DNA from: Burkholderiales bacterium UBA4657 | GTDB taxonomy: Bacteria; Pseudomonadota; Gammaproteobacteria; Burkholderiales; Burkholderiaceae_E | Direction of reading: 5' to 3' | Assembly (NCBI GenBank): GCA_002405475.1 | Contig: DHLX01000006.1 | Coordinates: 1 to 30,214, forward strand | Length of the DNA: 30,214 nucleotides | Shown: positions 24,484 through 30,214 of the stretch, in pieces | Numbering within the stretch: position 1 is the stretch's first letter | Layout of the letters: every line of letters starts with the position of its first letter | The notes under the pieces: model-generated | What the model was told of the DNA's origin: nothing | Databases searched by the model: none | Seen by the model: only the letters and a program-made list of their open reading frames with translations | Position numbers and translations under genes: made by a program

Positions 24484-25419
24484 TTACGGCTCGTACACTT
24501 CCACTTCGTCTTTTTTCACCGGCTTGACCAGATCTTCGCGCTGGATGCCCAGCCACTTGGTCAGCGGTGCCATGACCAGCACCGAGGAATAAATGCCGAA
24601 GCAGATACCAATGGTCAAGGCCAAGGCAAAATAAAACAGCGTCGGGCCGCCGAACAGCAGCATGGTAATGACCATCATTTGCGTGGTGCCATGGGTGATG
24701 ATGGTGCGGCTGATGGTAGAGGTGATGGCGTTGTCGATCACTTCATCAACACTGGCTTTGCGCATTTTTCGGAAGTTTTCGCGGATACGGTCGGCAATAA
24801 TGACCGATTCGTTGACCGAATAACCTAAAACCGCCAGCACGCCCGCGAGTACGGCCAAAGAAAATTCCCACTGGAAAAACGCAAAAAAACCAAGAATGAT
24901 GATGATGTCATGCAGGTTGGCAATAATCGCGGCGACGGCGAACTTCCATTCAAAACGCAAGGCCAGATAGATCATGATGCCGATAATGACCACCAGTAGC
25001 GCCAGCCCGCCATCGTGCAACAACTCTTCGCCAATCTGCGGCCCGACGAACTCGACGCGGCGCAATTCCACCTGGGGATCGGCTGCTTTCAAGGCTTGCA
25101 GCACCTGATCGCTCTGGGTATTGGTCGTGGCACCTTCGCGTAACGGCAGACGAATCATGACATCGCGCACGGTGCCAAAGGTTTGTACCTGGGCATCGGC
25201 ATAGCCCAGTTGTTGCACTGTATTGCGCACTTTGGCCAGGTCTGCTGCTTGCGGATAACTGACTTCAACAAAAGTGCCGCCGGTAAATTCAATGGAAAAA
25301 TGGAAGCCGCGGGTGGCAATGAAGAAAACCGCCAATACGAAAGTTAATGCGCTGATGATGTTGAAGACCAGCGCATGGCGCATGAACGGGATCGTCTTTT
25401 TGATACGAAAAAATTCCAT
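24484..25419 (-). CDS. secF: Protein translocase subunit SecF
   Basis: A 311-residue inner-membrane protein of the SecDF accessory translocase, which uses the proton gradient to pull exported proteins through SecYEG. Seen: a first membrane helix, the FHFSIEFTGGTFVEVSY periplasmic signature, a small periplasmic domain, then five helices including GYSVNESVIIADRIREN and SRTIITHGTTQM near residues 235-255. The length is standard. It follows secD by 15 bases with AAAGG upstream, and the three genes yajC, secD and secF form one operon. Confidence 0.96.
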   Translation of the reverse strand: MEFFRIKKTIPFMRHALVFNIISALTFVLAVFFIATRGFHFSIEFTGGTFVEVSYPQAADLAKVRNTVQQLGYADAQVQTFGTVRDVMIRLPLREGATTNTQSDQVLQALKAADPQVELRRVEFVGPQIGEELLHDGGLALLVVIIGIMIYLALRFEWKFAVAAIIANLHDIIIILGFFAFFQWEFSLAVLAGVLAVLGYSVNESVIIADRIRENFRKMRKASVDEVIDNAITSTISRTIITHGTTQMMVITMLLFGGPTLFYFALALTIGICFGIYSSVLVMAPLTKWLGIQREDLVKPVKKDEVEVYEP

Positions 25420-25434
25420 GATGCGACCTTTAAT

Positions 25435-27318
25435 TTAACGTGACGAAGCGCCGGACTGCCAGACGGTACCGATGGCGACTTTCTGCAATTTTTTCTGGCG
25501 TCCATAGACCAGGTTGGCGAGCGCACGGCTAACCATGATGGCGCTGAACATGGACGTCAAAATACCCAGGCAATGCACCACTGCAAAGCCGCGTACCGGA
25601 CCAGAGCCAAAGATCAACAGAGCGACACCGGCAATCAGGGTAGTGATGTTGGAGTCGAGAATCGTTGCCCAGGCGCGGTCATAACCTTCGTGGATGGCTT
25701 GTTGCGGTGCTCTGCCAGCGCGTAATTCTTCGCGGATGCGTTCGTTGATGAGTACGTTGGCGTCAATCGCCATGCCCAGTGTCAGGGCAATAGCGGCAAT
25801 ACCGGGCAGGGTGAGGGTGGCTTGCAACAAGGACAGTGCCGCCACCAGCAGCATGACGTTGGCGGCCAGTGCCAGCACTGAGAACAGGCCAAACATGACG
25901 TAATAGGCGAGCATGAAAACGGCAATCAGGACAAAGCCCCAGAGTACCGAGTTAAAGCCTTTCGCGATATTGTCGGCACCCAGGCTCGGGCCGATGGTGC
26001 GTTCCTCGATAATGTCCATGGGCGCCGCCAGCGAGCCGGCGCGCAGCAGCAACGCCAGTTCATTGCTTTCCTGGGTACTCATGGTGCCGGAAATCTGGAA
26101 CCGTGCCGACAGTTCATCCTGAATGACCGGGGCGGTCAGCACTTCGCCACGACCTTTTTCAATCAGCACTATGGCCATGCGTTTTTTCAGGTTTTCACGG
26201 GTGAAGTTGCGCATGATGGCGGCACCTTTGCCATCCACGGTCAGACTGACAATCGGTTCCTGGTTTCTGGAATCGAAACCGGGCTGGGCGTCTTGCAAGT
26301 TGTCGCCGGTCAGAATGACATCGCGCTTGAGCAGAATGGGGCGACCGTCGCGTTCGTTATACAGTTCGGTGCCAAAAGGTACCGTACCCGCCGCCAGCGC
26401 GGTTTGGGCTTCAACTGAGTCATCGACAGCGCGGAATTCGAGCGTGGCGGTTCGACCCAAAATCTTTTTCGCCTGGGCAACGTCTTGCACCCCGGGGAGC
26501 TGCACCACAATACGGTCAGCGCCCTGTTGTTGCACCACGGGTTCTGCTACGCCCAGTTCATTGACCCGGTTGTGCAGCGTGGTCATGTTTTGCTTGATGG
26601 CGTATTCCTGAGCCTGCAAGCGCGCGCTCTGGGTTAATGACAGCACCAGTTTGACTTCACCGGCGACATTGCCCGGCGCTTCTATGATTTGCAGGTCGGG
26701 GAAGCGGTCGCTGATGACATTACGCGCCTTGTTGCGGGTGGCGTCATCGCGAAAAGCGACTTCCACCGTATTGCCCTGGCGCGTAATGCCGGAATGACGC
26801 ACATTTTGTTCGCGTAGTTGCAAGCGCAGATCCGATTGGGTCGCATCGAGCCGTTTGTTCAAGGCCTGCGCCATATCAACCTGCATTAAAAAATGCACAC
26901 CACCGCGCAGGTCCAGACCCAGATACATGGGCAGAGCGCGAATTTTTTGCAGCCACGCTGGCGTATTGGTGATGAGATTCAAAGCCACTACATAGTCAGC
27001 ATCGTCAGTCGTGGTGCCGTTCAGGGCACGACTCAGGGTGTCCTTGACCTTGTATTGGGTGTCAGTATCCGAAACCCGAACACGTACGGTGCCGCCGGTC
27101 TGGGTGCTGTCGAACAGAATACTGTTGCTCGGCAGTTTGGCCTGATCGAGAATTTGGCGTGCCCGATCGACCAGAACAGGCTCTACCCGCACGGTGGATT
27201 TACCTGAGGAGATTTGCACGGCCGGGCTTTGACCGAAGAAGTTGGGCGCGGTGTACAGGGCGCCCAGCAACAGCACCAGCCCAATCAGCAGATATTTCCA
27301 GAGCGGGTAGCGGTTCAT
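25435..27318 (-). CDS. secD: Protein translocase subunit SecD
   Basis: A 627-residue partner of SecF. Seen: an N-terminal membrane helix (about 9-26) with NRYPLWKYLLIG, the LGLDLRGGVHFLMQVD signature, a large periplasmic domain, and a C-terminal block of five helices. It contains the proton-path segment GMAIDANVLINERIREE and the ATILDSNITTLIAG helix. The ATG overlaps the stop of yajC by one base (TAATG), with AAAGGA upstream inside yajC, indicating coupling. The length is normal for betaproteobacteria. Confidence 0.96.
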   Translation of the reverse strand: MNRYPLWKYLLIGLVLLLGALYTAPNFFGQSPAVQISSGKSTVRVEPVLVDRARQILDQAKLPSNSILFDSTQTGGTVRVRVSDTDTQYKVKDTLSRALNGTTTDDADYVVALNLITNTPAWLQKIRALPMYLGLDLRGGVHFLMQVDMAQALNKRLDATQSDLRLQLREQNVRHSGITRQGNTVEVAFRDDATRNKARNVISDRFPDLQIIEAPGNVAGEVKLVLSLTQSARLQAQEYAIKQNMTTLHNRVNELGVAEPVVQQQGADRIVVQLPGVQDVAQAKKILGRTATLEFRAVDDSVEAQTALAAGTVPFGTELYNERDGRPILLKRDVILTGDNLQDAQPGFDSRNQEPIVSLTVDGKGAAIMRNFTRENLKKRMAIVLIEKGRGEVLTAPVIQDELSARFQISGTMSTQESNELALLLRAGSLAAPMDIIEERTIGPSLGADNIAKGFNSVLWGFVLIAVFMLAYYVMFGLFSVLALAANVMLLVAALSLLQATLTLPGIAAIALTLGMAIDANVLINERIREELRAGRAPQQAIHEGYDRAWATILDSNITTLIAGVALLIFGSGPVRGFAVVHCLGILTSMFSAIMVSRALANLVYGRQKKLQKVAIGTVWQSGASSR

Positions 27319-27659
27319 TACAGTCCTTTAATGGTGCCTTTGGGCAGCAGCGTTTGTACCGCAGCGCGTTGGAACAGCATTTCCACTACCGCGCCATTTT
27401 GGCCTTCGGCCACTTCCAGCGTAATGTACTGGTCAGCTACTTTGGTGACCTTGCCTAAAACCCCACCCGCTGTAATGACTTCATCGCCTTTTTGCAGAGC
27501 ATCGACCATGGCTCTGTGTTCTTTTTGCCGCTTCATTTGCGGCCGAATCATCAGAAAATAGAGCACGACAAACATCAAAATAATGGGCAGCAAGCCCATA
27601 AAGGTGGAAGCGCCTCCCTGGGCGGCCGGTGCGGCTTGGGCAAATGCGTCGGAAATCAC
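27318..27659 (-). CDS. yajC: Preprotein translocase subunit YajC
   Basis: A 113-residue single-helix membrane protein that associates with SecDF. Seen: an alanine-rich N-terminus, a membrane helix from about residue 20 to 38 (FMGLLPIILMFVVLYFLMI) followed by RPQMKRQKEH, and then the soluble domain with LQKGDEVITAGGVLGKV. It starts with GTG behind AGGAG at 7 bases. Its stop overlaps the secD start. A TATAAT hexamer lies just upstream, in the 3' end of ackA. Confidence 0.95.
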   Translation of the reverse strand: MISDAFAQAAPAAQGGASTFMGLLPIILMFVVLYFLMIRPQMKRQKEHRAMVDALQKGDEVITAGGVLGKVTKVADQYITLEVAEGQNGAVVEMLFQRAAVQTLLPKGTIKGL

Positions 27660-27703
27660 GTGTAGCTCCTGAGGTATGAGACAACTGGAAAAGACAACTT
27701 GCG

Positions 27704-27709
27704 ATTATA
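27704..27709 (-). promoter_or_regulatory. -10 element of the yajC-secDF promoter
   Basis: A perfect TATAAT on the minus strand (complement of 27704-27709) overlaps the last codons of ackA. The predicted start near 27697 gives a leader of about 38 bases before the GTG at 27659. No convincing -35 is seen at 16-18 bases, so the identification rests on the -10 and position. Confidence 0.45.
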
Positions 27710-28841
27710 AAGCGGTCTGGCCGAACAGGTTTAAAGCCTGCTCGGCGGCATAACGGCCCTCGTCTGTGGGTATCACCCAAATTTCTACTCTGGAACCTTC
27801 GGCGTGCAGGGGCAGCGCCTGCCCTGGGGCGGCGTGGGCGTTGCGTTTCTGGTCAAGTTGTACCCCCAGATACCCCAGTGCCTGGCAAACATCGTGGCGC
27901 AACAGGGGGTCATGCTCCCCAATGCCGCCGGTAAACACCAGTACCTCCAGGCCTTGCAGGCAGGCGATCAAGGCGCCGCATTCGCGGATGACGCGGTGAG
28001 TGAACAGATCAATCGCCAGTTGAGCCTGAGGCGCGTTGGCAGCACGTAGCACCCGCATATCAGCCGACAGGCCTGATACCCCCAATAGCCCGCTTTGCTG
28101 GTAGAGCACGGTTTGCAACTGTTGCCAGTTCCAGCCTTGCTGCAGCAAATAAAGCAATACGCCGGGGTCGAGCGCACCGCTGCGCGTGCCCATCATGAGC
28201 CCGTCGAGCGCGGAAAAGCCCATGGTGGTGGCTTGGCTGCGCCCGTCGTAGGCGGCACACAAGCTGGCACCGCTACCCAGATGCGCCATGAGTACTTTGC
28301 CTTGTGCTTGCGTGCTTAAAGACTGCAAGCGCTGCATGATATAGGCATAAGACAAGCCGTGAAAGCCGTAACGGCGTATGCCCTGCTGCACCAGCGCCTC
28401 GGGCAGGGCAAAACGGGTTTCCAACTCGGGCAGGCCGGCATGAAAGGCGGTGTCAAAGCACGCCACTTGGGGCACTTGCGGAAAAATGTGCTGAAAGGCG
28501 CGAATGCCGGCCAGGTTATGCGGCTGGTGCAGCGGGGCCAGTGAATTGAGTGCCTCGAGTCGTTGCAATACCGTTTCATCGACCCGGGTGGCATGGGTGA
28601 AGTCAGGGCCGCCATGGACAACCCGATGCGCCACGGCGCGTAGTCGTAGTCCGGGTATTTGCTGTAATGCTTGAGCCAGTTGGTTCAGACTTGATTCGAA
28701 TGCGCTACCCGGTTCTAATCCAGGCTTGAGGTTTTGCTGGTTTTCCTTGCGCAAGACTGCGCCCAGGCGCGTTCCCTGCACTTCGTACAGGGCAAATTTG
28801 AGCGAAGAGGAGCCGGTGTTGACCGCGAGCAGAGCGTCCAT
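27705..28841 (-). CDS. ackA: Acetate kinase
   Basis: A 378-residue cytosolic kinase that makes ATP and acetate from acetyl phosphate, or the reverse. Seen: VNTGSSSLKFALYE (8-21), HRVVHGGPDFTHA, the CFDTAFHAGLPE segment with the catalytic aspartate, RYGFHGLSYAYI, LAHLGSGASLCA, LMMGTRSGALDPGV with the second essential arginine, and VFTGGIGEHDPLLR. All core motifs are intact. It is slightly short (about 400 is usual). It starts 4 bases after the MaoC-Pta gene without a clear ribosome site, so translation is probably coupled. Together the two genes form a phosphotransacetylase-acetate kinase pathway. Confidence 0.95.
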   Translation of the reverse strand: MDALLAVNTGSSSLKFALYEVQGTRLGAVLRKENQQNLKPGLEPGSAFESSLNQLAQALQQIPGLRLRAVAHRVVHGGPDFTHATRVDETVLQRLEALNSLAPLHQPHNLAGIRAFQHIFPQVPQVACFDTAFHAGLPELETRFALPEALVQQGIRRYGFHGLSYAYIMQRLQSLSTQAQGKVLMAHLGSGASLCAAYDGRSQATTMGFSALDGLMMGTRSGALDPGVLLYLLQQGWNWQQLQTVLYQQSGLLGVSGLSADMRVLRAANAPQAQLAIDLFTHRVIRECGALIACLQGLEVLVFTGGIGEHDPLLRHDVCQALGYLGVQLDQKRNAHAAPGQALPLHAEGSRVEIWVIPTDEGRYAAEQALNLFGQTAL

Positions 28842-28845
28842 AGTG

Positions 28846-30210
28846 TCAGGGGCGGTGCTGGCGGTAATGGTGCGCCAGCAGTTTCATGAGCAAGGCCGAG
28901 GCAATGCGCGCGCGTGGTCCGTCGGCGCGACTGGTGAGGGCGATTGGCACCCGCGCCCCGAGTACCAGCCCGGCCCCGGACGCACCCGCCATATAGCGCA
29001 GTTGCTTGGCCAGCATATTGCCCGATTCCAGGTCGGGCACGACCAGAATATCGGCCTGCCCGGCAACCACCGAGCGCAGACCTTTAATGCGCGCCGCTTC
29101 AGGCGATATGGCGTTATCGAAAGCCAGCGGGCCGTCAAGCTGCCCGCCATGAATCTGACCGCGCTCGGCCATTTTGCACAAGGCAGCCGCGTCCAGCGTT
29201 GAGGTCAGTGCCGGGTTGATGGTTTCGACTGCTGACAAAATCGCGACCTTGGGGCTGTCTAGGCCAAAAATACGTACGGCATCAATCGCGTTTTGCACGA
29301 TGTCAGCTTTTTCCAGCAACTGCGGGTGAATATTGAGTGCGGCATCGGTAATGAACAGGGGCTTGTCGTACATCGGCACATCAAAACGAAACAGATGCGA
29401 CATGCGCCGCTTGGTACGCAGTGGCGTTTGTGTCAGTATCGCCTGCATCAATTCGTCGGTATGCAGACTGCCTTTCATCAGGCTTTCGGCTTGACCGCTG
29501 GCGGTATATTCAGCCGCCATTTGTGCTGAGGCATGGCTATGCGGGGTGTCAATCAAAGTCCAGCGGCTCAGGTCGAGTTTGAGTTGCTCGGCAAGGCCGC
29601 GCAAGCGTGCTTCGGGTGCAAAAAACACCGGGGTAATCAGACCCAGTTGTGCCGCTTCGAGCGCGCCGCGCAACGAGTCTTCATCACACGCATGAACCAC
29701 CGCACATGACACCGGGCTCAAGTCCTGGCCTTGATCGAGCAGGTCTTGTAGCCGTCGCTCGGGCTCAAACACGCGCACACTGGGGGCTTCATGCCGTGGC
29801 AGGCGCAGTTTTTGTGTCGGCGCCAGTACATGCGCTATGCCCTCAACCACGGTGATCTGTTCCTGGTTGACGATGCTGCAAGCCAGGGTAATGCGTTGTT
29901 GATCGGCGGCTTTTTCCTGCACACACACGCGCACGGTCAAGGTGTCGCCGATGCGTACCGGGTGCCGGAACTGCATGGATTGATCGATATAAATGGTACC
30001 CGGCCCCGGAAACACGGTGCCGAGTACGGTAGAAATGAGCGCGCCACACCACATGCCATGACCAATGACGCCGTGAAACAGGGTATGACTGGCGTAGTGT
30101 GGGTCGAGGTGTGCCGGGTTGGTATCACCTGAGACTGCCGCAAACGCGGCAATGTCCTGCTGCGTCAGGGTGCGAACGATTTGCGCCGACTGACCAATCT
30201 TCAGTTCGTC
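28846..30210 (-). CDS. Fused MaoC-like hydratase and phosphate acetyl/butyryl transferase, interrupted or cut at the window edge
   Basis: A two-domain protein; 454 codons are visible in frame. The first part (about 1-140) is a MaoC-like hotdog domain: LKIGQSAQIVRTLTQQDIAAF, then SGDTNPAHLD with the catalytic Asp/His pair, then FHGVIGHGMWCGALIS. The rest is a phosphotransacetylase domain ending in ILVVPDLESGNMLAKQL and GASGAGLVLGARVPIALTSR. Fusions like this are known as bifunctional enoyl-CoA hydratase/phosphate acetyltransferase, about 460-470 residues long. No ATG, GTG or TTG exists in frame upstream of 30054, and a start at 30054 would remove half the MaoC fold. In-frame TAA occupies 30211-30213. 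So the gene either begins at an unusual codon, was interrupted by a nonsense change, or has a base error there. It lies 4 bases ahead of ackA. Confidence 0.85.
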   Translation of the reverse strand, partial: DELKIGQSAQIVRTLTQQDIAAFAAVSGDTNPAHLDPHYASHTLFHGVIGHGMWCGALISTVLGTVFPGPGTIYIDQSMQFRHPVRIGDTLTVRVCVQEKAADQQRITLACSIVNQEQITVVEGIAHVLAPTQKLRLPRHEAPSVRVFEPERRLQDLLDQGQDLSPVSCAVVHACDEDSLRGALEAAQLGLITPVFFAPEARLRGLAEQLKLDLSRWTLIDTPHSHASAQMAAEYTASGQAESLMKGSLHTDELMQAILTQTPLRTKRRMSHLFRFDVPMYDKPLFITDAALNIHPQLLEKADIVQNAIDAVRIFGLDSPKVAILSAVETINPALTSTLDAAALCKMAERGQIHGGQLDGPLAFDNAISPEAARIKGLRSVVAGQADILVVPDLESGNMLAKQLRYMAGASGAGLVLGARVPIALTSRADGPRARIASALLMKLLAHHYRQHRP

Positions 30211-30214
30211 TTAG

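Noticed and set aside
1..30214. CRISPR array, tRNA, rRNA, insertion sequence, prophage or anti-phage system
   Set aside because: No regular repeat-spacer structure, no tRNA-like cloverleaf, no transposase or phage gene was found by reading either strand; every large open frame is assigned to a housekeeping, respiratory or transport family.

Overview
The window looks like a contiguous piece of a betaproteobacterial chromosome, probably Burkholderiales and possibly near Alcaligenaceae. The reasons are a complete cbb3 oxidase locus, an FNR protein with a full Fe-S cysteine set, the order argJ - DUF815 ATPase - Nudix/ThiE-like fusion, a fused MaoC-phosphotransacetylase next to acetate kinase, and yajC-secD-secF. 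This placement is inferred from gene content and order; no database search was possible. Base composition is moderately GC-rich throughout, and no insertion sequence, prophage, CRISPR array, tRNA or rRNA was seen.

Layout. (1) 1-1627: an Old Yellow Enzyme gene (nemA-like) diverges from a small ArsR-type regulator, with a 39-bp palindrome covering both promoters. (2) 1628-13847: a low-oxygen respiration region. hemN has an FNR-type promoter. It is followed by the oxidase assembly genes: a SafE-like membrane protein, the copper ATPase ccoI and ccoS. A DUF808 membrane protein lies on the opposite strand. Then comes ccoNOQPGH, including a 55-residue ccoQ, then a two-helix membrane protein of unknown role. 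fnr lies convergently at the end. A perfect FNR box sits upstream of ccoN and an almost perfect one upstream of hemN, so the regulator, its sites and its likely targets are all visible together. (3) 13921-19471: trpC is convergent with a minus-strand run argJ > DUF815 ATPase > Nudix/ThiE-like > M61 peptidase, whose genes overlap or nearly abut. (4) 19636-20267: a Phd/VapC-type toxin-antitoxin pair. (5) 20319-24243: an SbmA/YddA-type ABC transporter, an M20 amidohydrolase and a SAM methyltransferase. (6) 24257-24434: a large imperfect inverted repeat in the convergent gap. (7) 24484-27659: the SecDF-YajC accessory translocase genes. (8) 27705 to the right edge: ackA preceded by a MaoC-phosphotransacetylase fusion whose reading frame meets an in-frame TAA at the window edge.

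How the genes work together. Low oxygen would keep the FNR Fe-S cluster intact. FNR would then activate oxygen-independent haem synthesis (HemN) and the high-affinity oxidase (CcoNOQP). CcoI, the SafE-like protein, CcoG and CcoH/S supply copper and assemble the oxidase, and Pta-AckA could give acetate and ATP when respiration is limited. That regulatory picture is inference from binding sites. The gene identities are mostly well supported by motifs.

I found no clearly new multi-gene system. The points most worth checking are the TAA in the MaoC-Pta frame, the palindromic nemA/regulator switch with a probably leaderless regulator mRNA, the DUF808 gene sharing the ccoN FNR region, the uncharacterised 91-residue membrane protein at the end of the cco run, and the inverted-repeat element at 24257-24434.
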